From a virus: DNA of 64,000 nt. A model generated the notes under the pieces. It was not told the DNA's origin. It saw nothing but the letters and a program-made list of their open reading frames with translations, and ran no database searches. Where the stretch lies: positions 1 to 64,000 of IMG/VR virus record IMGVR_UViG_3300008111_000002; one strand, given 5' to 3'. The translations under genes and the position numbers were made by a program. Positions within the stretch are counted from its first letter, which is position 1; every line of letters begins with the position of its first letter. This document shows, in pieces, positions 42,051 to 49,558 of this stretch.

Positions 42051-43144
42051 TGACAATATTCCTAGTTGATTTAGAAGCAGTCGAAACTAGGTACACAGGC
42101 GAGTGGAAAAAACACTTGCCTGTGTTGCTACGAAAGGCAGGACACAATGTCAACATTATATCAGGTCCTACGGACATTCCTAGTGCTACCACTCCTGGAG
42201 CATTTCTCAACTTTGGCGGCACTAATATATATAAAGCTAGTCAAGTGGAGCAGATGGGCCGTTTATTTTGTAGCGGATCCGTTCATCCCGGCGACCACTT
42301 TATTTTTACTGATGCTTGGCATCCAGGCATCATAAACTTAAAATACATGAGCGAGTTACTGAGTATTCCAGTGACTACACACGGCTTATGGCATGCTGGT
42401 AGTTATGATCCCCAAGACTTTTTAGGGCGATTAGTTGGTAACAAACCTTGGGTTAGAAATGCTGAGAAGAGTTTCTATCACGCATTTGACCACAACTATT
42501 TTGCCACAGAGTTTCATGTACATCTGTTTATGAAACAATTACTTAATGACGGATACACTAGTGAAAATCCGTGGTGGAAACAAGACTGGGACGAACGCTA
42601 CGACAGTGGCAAAATTGTTCGTTCAGGTTGGCCAATGGAGTATATGGAAGATACTTTGAGTATGTATAAAGGTATGGAAAAGAAAGATGTTATTCTTTTT
42701 CCGCACAGATTGGCTCCAGAAAAACAATTAGATATCTTTTTAGACTTAAAAGATCAATTACCTCAGTATGAATTTATTGTTTGTCAAGAAAGACAACTGA
42801 CAAAAAACGAATATCATAATTTGTTAGGAGAAAGTAAATTAGTATTCTCAGCTAATTTACAAGAAACTTTAGGTATCAGTTGGTACGAGGGTGCTGTTGT
42901 TAATTCTATTCCAATGGTGCCCGGACGTCTAAGTTACAAAGAAATGGCACTAGAAGAGTTTACATATCCTTCAGAGTGGACAGAATCTTTTGAAAAATAT
43001 AAAATGCACAGAAAAGAAGTTGTAGATAGGATTGTTTACTACATGGAAAATTATCAATCTTTTCTACCACGCCTAAATAAACAGGTAGATTACTTAACTA
43101 AAAATTATTTTAGTTGTAATAAACTATTGGAGATGTTAAAATAA
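42050..43144 (+). CDS. GT-B-type glycosyltransferase
   Basis: 364 residues. The C-terminal half shows the GT4-like signature: a strand-turn FPHRLAPEKQLDIFLDL, the motif SANLQETLGISWYEGAVVNS with the E-x7-E-type donor-binding acids, and PMVPGRLSYKEM. The N-terminal half (acceptor side) includes TDAWHPG and THGLWHAGSYDP. Acceptor unknown. Its neighbours (DpdA-like, FolE, QueE) make modified DNA bases a possible acceptor, as T4 glucosylates its own; this is inference. Not related to the TEK-motif proteins of the minus-strand cluster. Confidence 0.75.
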   Translation: MTIFLVDLEAVETRYTGEWKKHLPVLLRKAGHNVNIISGPTDIPSATTPGAFLNFGGTNIYKASQVEQMGRLFCSGSVHPGDHFIFTDAWHPGIINLKYMSELLSIPVTTHGLWHAGSYDPQDFLGRLVGNKPWVRNAEKSFYHAFDHNYFATEFHVHLFMKQLLNDGYTSENPWWKQDWDERYDSGKIVRSGWPMEYMEDTLSMYKGMEKKDVILFPHRLAPEKQLDIFLDLKDQLPQYEFIVCQERQLTKNEYHNLLGESKLVFSANLQETLGISWYEGAVVNSIPMVPGRLSYKEMALEEFTYPSEWTESFEKYKMHRKEVVDRIVYYMENYQSFLPRLNKQVDYLTKNYFSCNKLLEMLK

Positions 43145-43180
43145 TAATGTCATCCACGACTATAACTCGGAGAATAAAAA

Positions 43181-43921
43181 ATGGTTTATGAAAATATGTA
43201 CAAAAGCAATGATGAAGATTTAGATATCATTGTCCCAAGAGAAAAAAATATCAGCGAAGTAATTCGTTCACGAATTAAAGCAGCAAATGCTCGTTTCCAT
43301 GCAAATGATAATATTGCGGACTTTATTGAAAATGAAGATGAAGTAGATCAATTAGTTGACGAAGTAGCAGGTCAATTTCAAGGCGTTTTAAATTCATTAA
43401 TTATAGATACAGAAAATGATCATAATACTCAAGACACAGCTAGACGAGTGGCAAAGATGTTCGTCAGAGAAACTTTTGGAGGACGTTACAAAAATGTTCC
43501 AAAGGTTACGGCTTTCCCTAACATGGGCTATAAGAGTCTTTACACTACTGGTCCTATTAGTATCCGTTCAACTTGCGCTCACCACTTCCAAAATATCGTC
43601 GGTAGATGTTGGGTTGGCATCATACCTGAGGGGGAAGTTATCGGACTCAGTAAGTTCAACAGATTGGTACATCACATTTGCGAACGACCCCAGATTCAAG
43701 AAGAAATGACTACGCAAATTGCAGACGCACTAAAAAAATATGCCAAGACTGAAAATATTGCAGTAGTAGTTAAAGCAGAACATCATTGTATGACTATGCG
43801 AGGTGTTCGTGAGCATGAAAGCGATATGACTACTGCAATTATGTTAGGTGCATTTGGAACTGATCCGGCACTTAAACAAGAGTTTTATGATATCTGCCTA
43901 AGCATGAAAGGACATTCATGA
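43181..43921 (+). CDS. folE: GTP cyclohydrolase I (FolE)
   Basis: 246 residues. Family core at 110-215: S-x-C-A-H-H (Cys132, His134/135) and E-H-H-C-M-T-M-R-G-V (Cys203) supply the zinc site; GLSKFNRLVHHICERPQ is the usual dimer/active-site stretch. It converts GTP to 7,8-dihydroneopterin triphosphate, first step of both folate and 7-deazaguanine synthesis. With QueE and DpdA in this region, the second role is more likely. The N-terminal 55 residues are an extension. CGGAGAATAAAAAATG precedes the start. Confidence 0.92.
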   Translation: MVYENMYKSNDEDLDIIVPREKNISEVIRSRIKAANARFHANDNIADFIENEDEVDQLVDEVAGQFQGVLNSLIIDTENDHNTQDTARRVAKMFVRETFGGRYKNVPKVTAFPNMGYKSLYTTGPISIRSTCAHHFQNIVGRCWVGIIPEGEVIGLSKFNRLVHHICERPQIQEEMTTQIADALKKYAKTENIAVVVKAEHHCMTMRGVREHESDMTTAIMLGAFGTDPALKQEFYDICLSMKGHS

Positions 43922-44139
43922 ATTCCGTTGAAGTAGCAAATAACTTAATTAATCGTGTAAAAAATTTACAAACGTTTGAAGTTAAGCGTATGTTAGACGG
44001 TCCCATAGAATTTAGAGGTGGCCGCATTCCATTTGATATTAAAGCAAATCAGGAATGTGCATGGTTTAAAGTTGTAGCGTTATCTCAACAAGAAGCAGAA
44101 CAAATGGTTGACCGCTGGTTACAAGGAGAGGATGATTGA
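43918..44139 (+). CDS. Small conserved protein, unknown function
   Basis: 73 residues (MNSVEVANNLINRVKNLQTF...). Helix-sheet-helix; the C-terminal ALSQQEAEQMVDRWLQGEDD is acidic. 4-bp overlaps with folE and the cupin gene. No family recognised. Co-transcription with folE suggests but does not prove a link to base modification. Confidence 0.7.
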   Translation: MNSVEVANNLINRVKNLQTFEVKRMLDGPIEFRGGRIPFDIKANQECAWFKVVALSQQEAEQMVDRWLQGEDD

Positions 44140-44579
44140 TAGTTCTCAAACTTTTGGAAAAATTAGGCCGTAAAAGAATTATTATGGATCGTATGAGTAA
44201 CGAACCGTATTTAGAAAGATACTATCTTTTTCTTAAAGAAAGAAATAAATTTCCTTTTAATATTTTTTTACATAAATTTTTAAAAGGTGATCCGGATGAT
44301 CTTCACGATCATCCTTGGCCATATGCTACATTAATTCTTAAAGGCGGCTACTGGGAAACTACTCCAAGGGGAAAATTTTGGAGAGGAGCCGGCCATTTTA
44401 GAACTTGTAGTGCAGAAAGTTACCATCGAATTGAATTGGAACCGGGTGTAGATTGCTGGACACTGTTTATGCCAGGACCCCATAAAAGAGAATGGGGGTT
44501 TGATGTTAACGGTAGGTGGATACAACATGAACAATATTTAAAAGAACGTTATGAACAAGCTCATACTAGATCAATATAA
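44136..44579 (+). CDS. Cupin-fold protein
   Basis: 147 residues from a TTG start overlapping the previous stop; ATG at 44184 is an alternative. The double-stranded beta-helix motif is visible: D-L-H-D-H-P-W-P-Y-A-T-L-I-L-K-G-G-Y at about 54-71, then SYHRIELEPG and TLFMPGPHKREWGF. H-x-H plus a later His make a metal site likely. Could be a dioxygenase, isomerase or epimerase-type cupin; the substrate is unknown. Confidence 0.75.
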   Translation: MIVLKLLEKLGRKRIIMDRMSNEPYLERYYLFLKERNKFPFNIFLHKFLKGDPDDLHDHPWPYATLILKGGYWETTPRGKFWRGAGHFRTCSAESYHRIELEPGVDCWTLFMPGPHKREWGFDVNGRWIQHEQYLKERYEQAHTRSI

Positions 44580-45048
44580 AATGTCTAATCTAGTTTCTAA
44601 AATTGCTAGAGATATTACTGTTAGCGATTGGAAACCAGATTATGTTGTAGGTTTAACTAGAGGCGGACTAATTCCTGCTGTAATGTTAAGTCACTATTTT
44701 TCAATACCCATGCATACCCTGGGTGTAAGCCTAAGAGATCAGTTAGGCGGAGAAAGTAATCTATGGATGGCTGAAGATGCACTAGATTATAAAAATATTT
44801 TAGTTGTTGACGATATTAACGATACAGGAGCAACATTTAACTGGATCGTTAATGATTGGAAATCTAGTTGTTTTCCTGACAATCCTAATTGGAATAATGT
44901 ATGGAATCAAAATGTTAAATTTGCAGTATTAGTTGATAATCTATCTAGTGATTTTCAATATAGAATGGATTATGTAGGAATGGAAATTAATAAAGCAGAA
45001 AACAATGTTTGGGTTGATTTTCCGTGGGAGGAATGGTGGGCAAAATGA
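44551..45048 (+). CDS. Phosphoribosyltransferase (type I, xanthine-guanine-like)
   Basis: 165 residues. PRPP-binding loop ILVVDDINDTGATF (83-96) and VGLTRGGLIPAVMLSHYF (33-50) are diagnostic of type I PRTases of the xanthine-guanine group. It overlaps the cupin gene by 29 bp; ATG at 44581 is an alternative start. Probable role: purine (or deazapurine) base salvage to the nucleotide level. Lies in the FolE-dCMP deaminase-QueE nucleotide block. Confidence 0.85.
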   Translation: MNKLILDQYKMSNLVSKIARDITVSDWKPDYVVGLTRGGLIPAVMLSHYFSIPMHTLGVSLRDQLGGESNLWMAEDALDYKNILVVDDINDTGATFNWIVNDWKSSCFPDNPNWNNVWNQNVKFAVLVDNLSSDFQYRMDYVGMEINKAENNVWVDFPWEEWWAK

Positions 45049-45431
45049 AACAATCTATAATGGAGGATCAACCTCCTTTTATTGAAGATAGTAAGGCACC
45101 ATGGGATAACTTACTAGAAGAAGACTTTCATGTAAAAGTTTTCTACGACAAGTATCCTGTTACAGAAGGGCATCTTTTATTTGTGCCTAAATATAATACT
45201 GTCGCAGTCTTAATGGATGCATTTGAAAGTGCTGTTCGTGATGGTATGCGTATGGTAGACGAAGGTACATGTGACGGGTTTAACGTTGGTTTTAATTACG
45301 GCAATGCAGCTGGGCAAACAGTAGGTTGGCCACACGTTCATTTAATTCCAAGACGCAAGGGCGATATGGAAGACCCAACAGGCGGAGTTCGTCACGTTAT
45401 ACCAGAGAAAGGAAATTATAAAAAATGGTAA
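45045..45431 (+). CDS. HIT-family hydrolase-like protein with altered triad
   Basis: 128 residues from the ATG that overlaps the previous stop (ATGA). HIT-domain features: N-V-G-F-N-Y-G-N-A-A-G-Q-T-V and the active-site stretch GWPHVHLIPRR. Canonical HIT is H-x-H-x-H; here the first His is replaced by Trp95, with His97 and His99 (the latter usually the nucleophile) kept. HIT proteins hydrolyse or transfer nucleotides (AMP-lysine, diadenosine polyphosphates, GMP). Activity is likely but substrate unknown. Confidence 0.8.
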   Translation: MKQSIMEDQPPFIEDSKAPWDNLLEEDFHVKVFYDKYPVTEGHLLFVPKYNTVAVLMDAFESAVRDGMRMVDEGTCDGFNVGFNYGNAAGQTVGWPHVHLIPRRKGDMEDPTGGVRHVIPEKGNYKKW

Positions 45432-45610
45432 AACAAGGATCTAAATGGGGAACAGGAAATGGTAAAATATTTCAGGTAATAAATGTTATTGAAGTTGATG
45501 AACATACCTGGGTTTACTATCGAGATATTAAAGTAATTAACGAAGAAATTAAAGAATATAGTTGTTACATTGAAAGCTTTTTACAAAGATTTACTCCCCT
45601 ACCAGAATGA
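45425..45610 (+). CDS. Small conserved protein, unknown function
   Basis: 61 residues (MVKQGSKWGTGNGKIFQVIN...). Predicted small beta barrel (SH3-like strand pattern) with a WVYYRD core. Overlaps HIT gene by 7 bp and the next by 4 bp. No function recognised. Confidence 0.7.
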   Translation: MVKQGSKWGTGNGKIFQVINVIEVDEHTWVYYRDIKVINEEIKEYSCYIESFLQRFTPLPE

Positions 45611-45804
45611 ATATTATACAAATACCGTGGACCGGTTATCAAAGTAATATTTGGTGGAATAATGTTTGCGCTGACGTAGTAGAACACTTTGGTCTACCGG
45701 GAAACAAATACACTACAGAAGTGAGCGAAAATGCAATGAAATTTTGTTTCCGTGACGAAAAAGATGCGTTAATGTGCAGACTATTGGTAAGCGAATATGT
45801 ATGA
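45607..45804 (+). CDS. Small conserved protein, unknown function
   Basis: 65 residues (MNIIQIPWTGYQSNIWWNNV...). Trp-rich N terminus, C-terminal MKFCFRDEKDALMCRLLV resembles a small alpha/beta fold. 4-bp overlaps with both neighbours, the latter being dCMP deaminase. No family recognised. Confidence 0.7.
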   Translation: MNIIQIPWTGYQSNIWWNNVCADVVEHFGLPGNKYTTEVSENAMKFCFRDEKDALMCRLLVSEYV

Positions 45805-46337
45805 AAGAAAAATTTAAAAAAACATATATGGAAACTGCAAAAATTTTTGCAGAACTTAGTTATGCACGTAGATTACATGTTGGTGCTATTGTAGTTAAGA
45901 ATGATAGAATTATTTCAATTGGTTATAACGGTATGCCCGCCGGGTGGGATAACGATTGCGAAACAAAACAATACATGGATCAAGATGCCGGGGGCTGGCT
46001 AAATCCAGACGAAATAGAAGAACGGTGGCCGTATACAGAAGAAACGTTGGAACAATTCAGCGACGATACTGTATATAAAAAAACATCAAGATATAATTAT
46101 AAAACTCGTCCAGAAGTTCTTCATGCAGAATCAAATGCTATTGCTAAATTAGCAAAATCAAATGACAGCGGAGATGGAGCAGACATATTCATTACTCACA
46201 GTCCATGCATCGAATGTGCTAAATTAATCTATCAATCTGGAATACGCAGAGTATTTTATGGGCAAGGATACAGAGACGATTCGGGTATTGAATTTTTAAA
46301 AAAATCAGGAGTTGAAATTGAAAAGCTGGACACTTGA
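45801..46337 (+). CDS. Deoxycytidylate (dCMP) deaminase
   Basis: 178 residues from ATG 45801 (4-bp overlap). Zinc deaminase motif H-A-E (108-110, catalytic Glu110) and S-P-C-I-E-C (Cys136, Cys139); Y-N-G-M-P-A-G typical of dCMP deaminases of the T4 Cd type. It converts dCMP to dUMP, the precursor for dTMP, and so raises thymidine supply for an AT-rich genome. A possible allosteric insert lies at 48-105. Part of a nucleotide-metabolism string. Confidence 0.9.
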   Translation: MKEKFKKTYMETAKIFAELSYARRLHVGAIVVKNDRIISIGYNGMPAGWDNDCETKQYMDQDAGGWLNPDEIEERWPYTEETLEQFSDDTVYKKTSRYNYKTRPEVLHAESNAIAKLAKSNDSGDGADIFITHSPCIECAKLIYQSGIRRVFYGQGYRDDSGIEFLKKSGVEIEKLDT

Positions 46338-46482
46338 AGTAGAAGAGGATCCCAAAACTGGAGATTGCATGTTGACCTTTCCTCCGGATCTGCTAGAACA
46401 AGCAGGATGGAAAGAAGGTGATACATTAGAATGGATTGATCAAGGTGATGGTACTTGGCAATTGTTAAAAAAGAATGTATAA
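46318..46482 (+). CDS. 54-residue AbrB/SpoVT-like small protein
   Basis: Short ORF with TTG start 46318, chosen because AGGAG lies 6 bp upstream (46307-46311); it overlaps the deaminase end by 20 bp. The sequence KSWTLEVEEDPKTGDCMLTF, then P-x-D-L-L-E-Q-A-G-W-K-E-G-D-T-L-E-W, has the swapped-hairpin AbrB look (G-W-x-x-G-D-x-L-x-W), as in antitoxin or transition-state regulators. The DNA for its last part carries the next promoter. DNA binding is a guess. Confidence 0.65.
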   Translation: MKSWTLEVEEDPKTGDCMLTFPPDLLEQAGWKEGDTLEWIDQGDGTWQLLKKNV

Positions 46483-46483
46483 T
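46455..46483 (+). promoter_or_regulatory. Sigma70-like promoter for queE, leaderless
   Basis: TTGGCA (46455-46460), 17-bp spacer, TATAAT (46478-46483). The queE ATG begins at 46489, 6 bases past the -10 box, so the message would start at the ATG; no Shine-Dalgarno sequence is present. Confidence 0.7.
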
Positions 46484-46488
46484 AAATT

Positions 46489-47349
46489 ATGAGTAAAATT
46501 AAAATTGCAGAGCTGTTTTACAGCATACAAGGTGAAGGACGCTATATGGGTGTGCCTTCTGTTTTCTTACGTACATTTGGATGCAACTTTAAATGTGCAG
46601 GCTTTGGTATGCCACACGGTAAGATTAGCATTGAAGCAGATGACATTGCATACACTCATGCAAATATTGAATCGTTTCAAAAATACGAAGAACTTCCTCT
46701 AGTGTCTACAGGATGTGATAGTTATGCTAGCTGGCATCCTGCTTTTAAAGATCTTAGTCCAATGCTTACTAGTGAAGCTATTGTAGATCGCATTATGGAA
46801 ATTATTCCGTTTAATGAATGGCGTGATGAGCATCTAGTCATTACAGGCGGTGAGCCGTTACTAGGGTGGCAACGTGCTTATCCTGAGTTGCTAGAACATC
46901 CTAAAATGAAATCTTTGAAAGAAATTACTTTTGAAACAAATGGTACTCAAAAACTTGATCCTAAATTTAAAGATTATTTGATTAAATGGGGTTTAAAAGA
47001 AAGAGGATACAATAAACTTACGTTTTCAGTTAGTGCCAAACTAAGTTGTTCTGGGGAGGAACGGCATGAAGCAATTCGTCCAGATGTTATACGCGAATAT
47101 GAGGAGGTAGGCTACACATATCTTAAATTTGTAGTAGCGACAGAAGAAGATGCAGAAGAAGCAATTGAAACAATCGACATTTACAGAGCCGAAGGGTTTG
47201 CGGGACCCGTATATCTTATGCCAGTTGGCGGGGTGGAGTCTGTTTATAGTCTTAATAATCGTAGGGTCGCTGAATTAGCAATGAAGAACGGATTACGTTA
47301 TTCAGATCGTTTACAGGTACCATTATTTAAAAATGAGTGGGGAACTTAA
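46489..47349 (+). CDS. queE: 7-carboxy-7-deazaguanine synthase (QueE), radical SAM
   Basis: 286 residues. N-terminal I-A-E-L-F-Y-S-I-Q-G-E-G with V-F-L-R-T-F-G-C-N-F-K-C is the QueE cluster region; TGGEPLL and E-T-N-G-T follow. It makes CDG from 6-carboxytetrahydropterin on the way to preQ0. Oddity: ligands Cys32 and Cys36 are present, but residue 39 is Phe; the third candidate is Cys76 (STGCDSYASW) after a roughly 37-residue insert. Similar inserts occur, as I recall, in other T4-like phages. Works with FolE and the DpdA-like enzyme here. Confidence 0.88.
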   Translation: MSKIKIAELFYSIQGEGRYMGVPSVFLRTFGCNFKCAGFGMPHGKISIEADDIAYTHANIESFQKYEELPLVSTGCDSYASWHPAFKDLSPMLTSEAIVDRIMEIIPFNEWRDEHLVITGGEPLLGWQRAYPELLEHPKMKSLKEITFETNGTQKLDPKFKDYLIKWGLKERGYNKLTFSVSAKLSCSGEERHEAIRPDVIREYEEVGYTYLKFVVATEEDAEEAIETIDIYRAEGFAGPVYLMPVGGVESVYSLNNRRVAELAMKNGLRYSDRLQVPLFKNEWGT

Positions 47350-47801
47350 TGAAAAAATATATTAAAAAAATATTTGGTATTGATAAAATTGAAGAAACCA
47401 AAGCAAAATTAGAAACTGAGAAAGAAGCATTACAAGCTGCAAGAGATAAAGCAGTTGCAGAAACTGTAAAAGCACAAGAAGAAGAAGAACTTGCTAAAAT
47501 AACTCCAAAAGAACGTGCTACTAGAAAAAAAGAACCTTGGGTTGCAGTTTTACAAACACATGTTAATAAAGAAAATTTAAGAAACGGTTTTTTTGAACTT
47601 GACTGGAATGAATACTTTGTTGTACAATTAAAACAACAAGGCTATGGTCTTGACGGTGACCCAGACGAAGAAATTGTAGATCGCTGGTTCCGTGCATTAT
47701 GTAATGATATTGCGGGAGATGAAGGTATTAATATGGATCGTCGCGGTGCAGGTTATATTAATGTTCAACAAATTGGTTCAGGAAAATCTGAGGTTTCATG
47801 A
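47349..47801 (+). CDS. Conserved phage protein with coiled-coil N terminus
   Basis: 150 residues from the ATG of a TAATG junction. Residues 12-65 are a charged coiled coil. The C-terminal 90 residues form a compact domain (KKEPWVAVLQTHVNKENLRN; ELDWNEYFVVQLKQQGYGLD) seen in character in other T4-like phages, role unknown. Overlaps the 5' nuclease by 4 bp. Confidence 0.75.
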   Translation: MKKYIKKIFGIDKIEETKAKLETEKEALQAARDKAVAETVKAQEEEELAKITPKERATRKKEPWVAVLQTHVNKENLRNGFFELDWNEYFVVQLKQQGYGLDGDPDEEIVDRWFRALCNDIAGDEGINMDRRGAGYINVQQIGSGKSEVS

Positions 47802-48808
47802 CATATATTCTAGTCGATACGGCTAATACATTTTTTCGTGCTCGTCATGTAATTAATGGCGATACTGATATGAAGCTCGGTATGGCTTTTCATATTACTT
47901 TAAATTCTATTAAAAAAGCATGGAAAGATTTTAATGGATCTCATGTAGTATTTTGTCTCGAAGGACGCAGTTGGCGTAAGGATCACTACGCTCCTTACAA
48001 ACGCAATCGTGCAGAAACTAGGGCTGCTCTTACCCCCTCTCAACAGGAAGAAGATAAACTATTTTGGGAAGCATTTGATACATTTAAAGAGTTTATTACA
48101 GATAAAACTAACTGTACTGTGATGCAACATCCGCAATTGGAAGCTGACGATTTAATTGCTGGTTGGATTCAGAGTCATCCTAATGACGATCATGTTATTA
48201 TTTCAACCGATACTGATTTTGTACAATTAATTGCTTCCAATGTTAAACAATATAACGGAATAACTGAAACAACTATTACACACGAAGGTTATTTTGACGA
48301 CAAGGGAAAATCAGTTATTGATAAAAAAACCAAAGAAGCAAAAGCTGCTCCTGACCCCGAATGGTTATTATTTGAAAAATGTATGCGAGGAGACACTAGT
48401 GATAATATCTTTAGTGCATATCCGGGTGTTCGTGTGAAAGGTACAAAAAATAAAGTTGGTCTTACAGAAGCATTTGCTGATAGAAATAGTAAAGGGTTTA
48501 GTTGGAACAATTTAATGTTGCAACGATGGATTGATCATGAAGGCCAAGAACATCGTGTACTTGATGATTATCAAAGAAATTGTCTGTTAATCGATTTAAG
48601 AAAGCAACCAATTGAGATTAGAGAAATAATTAAAAATACAATTAACGAATCCATATCAGCAAACAAAGATGTTGGACAAGTTGGTATTAAATTATTAAAG
48701 TTTTGCAATCTGTATGACCTAAAAAAGATTTCTGAACAGGCGCAGACTTATGCAGAACCGTTAAATGCAAGATATAAAGCAACAGAACTAATGACAAGGG
48801 AAGTATGA
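47798..48808 (+). CDS. rnh: 5'-3' exonuclease/RNase H (T4 Rnh-like, FEN family)
   Basis: 336 residues. FEN/5' nuclease metal ligands: D7 in ILVDTAN, E115-A-D117-D118 (LEADDLIAG), D138 and D140 (ISTDTDF), D199 and D202 (RGDTSDN). K-x2-Y-K-x-N-R matches the helical arch base. T4 RNase H removes RNA primers and short DNA flaps from lagging-strand fragments; this protein is close in size. Belongs functionally with gp43, gp44 and gp45. Confidence 0.9.
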   Translation: MTYILVDTANTFFRARHVINGDTDMKLGMAFHITLNSIKKAWKDFNGSHVVFCLEGRSWRKDHYAPYKRNRAETRAALTPSQQEEDKLFWEAFDTFKEFITDKTNCTVMQHPQLEADDLIAGWIQSHPNDDHVIISTDTDFVQLIASNVKQYNGITETTITHEGYFDDKGKSVIDKKTKEAKAAPDPEWLLFEKCMRGDTSDNIFSAYPGVRVKGTKNKVGLTEAFADRNSKGFSWNNLMLQRWIDHEGQEHRVLDDYQRNCLLIDLRKQPIEIREIIKNTINESISANKDVGQVGIKLLKFCNLYDLKKISEQAQTYAEPLNARYKATELMTREV

Positions 48809-49284
48809 TGACAGAGTTACATGCAAAACCAATCATTGAAAATAAATTTTGGGTGATAGAAAAAGATGGCAATCGATATGCAACACTTCGAAAAGATGAA
48901 GAAGATCGATTCGTGATGAGTAATTCCACAGGAATTAAAATTTTTAAAAATAAAGAAAGTTTAACAAAACAATTTGGCAACGATTTTTTTATTGCTAAAA
49001 TTATTAAAGAAAGTCACAATGCTCAAGAATTAGAAGTACATGGTTATGCTACGAGTGTTGTTCCGCATAATCCCTTATATGATATTAAAAGAAAACTGCC
49101 TCTGTTTACAAAAAGTGAGGACAGCAAAAGTCTTTATTGCGCAGGACACTATATAATTAAATTTGAAAAAGGTTGGGTAAAAAGTTTTTGTCCAAAGTTG
49201 ATTACTTTGCAAAGATATGATTACCGAGGACCTTATAAAAGTGAGTGTGATTTAAAACAGGCCATAAACAATGTCAGTAGATAA
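48805..49284 (+). CDS. Conserved phage protein, unknown function
   Basis: 159 residues (MMTELHAKPIIENKFWVIEK...). Beta-rich N-terminal half with a short motif FWVIEKDGNRYATLRKDEED, C-terminal half basic (AGHYIIKFEKGWVKSFCPKL). Four-base overlap with the 5' nuclease. No family recognised. Confidence 0.75.
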   Translation: MMTELHAKPIIENKFWVIEKDGNRYATLRKDEEDRFVMSNSTGIKIFKNKESLTKQFGNDFFIAKIIKESHNAQELEVHGYATSVVPHNPLYDIKRKLPLFTKSEDSKSLYCAGHYIIKFEKGWVKSFCPKLITLQRYDYRGPYKSECDLKQAINNVSR

Positions 49285-49519
49285 TTTACCAAATCGTTTA
49301 ACCAGCGTAGAAAAATTGGTTCAAAGACTTAAAAGTGCAGAATTAAGCAATCAAAAAGAAATACGTATTACTACTCAAGAAGCCAGAGAGATTATAACTG
49401 ATTTATCCATCTTAACCTCTAAAATGGCTAATCATATTCAAGAAATCAACGAAAGACTTAAAAAATTAGAAACTAACCAGGGTGTAGTCGAAGTTAAGAT
49501 GGATGGCGGGTCTTTCTAA
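49271..49519 (+). CDS. Small coiled-coil protein
   Basis: 82 residues. Nearly all helical with heptads from about residue 10 to 72 (ILTSKMANHIQEINERLKKL), ending E-V-K-M-D-G-G-S-F. It overlaps the previous gene by 14 bp. Function unknown; it could be an oligomerisation or accessory factor. Confidence 0.7.
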   Translation: MSVDNLPNRLTSVEKLVQRLKSAELSNQKEIRITTQEAREIITDLSILTSKMANHIQEINERLKKLETNQGVVEVKMDGGSF

Positions 49520-49523
49520 AAAA

Positions 49524-49557
49524 GATAAATATATGCGTATATAATTTGGATACGCAT
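49524..49557 (+). promoter_or_regulatory. Late box GATAAATA plus 8-bp hairpin abutting the start codon
   Basis: GATAAATA at 49524-49531; then ATGCGTAT (49533-49540) pairs perfectly with ATACGCAT (49550-49557) over a 9-nt loop; the ATG starts at 49559. No Shine-Dalgarno sequence lies outside the stem. Confidence 0.7.
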
Positions 49558-49558
49558 T

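Noticed and set aside
41833-42069. 78-residue alternative frame overlapping the Arg-rich small gene
   Set aside because: The frame at 41820 has the ribosome binding site and the TGATG coupling; the alternative has neither.
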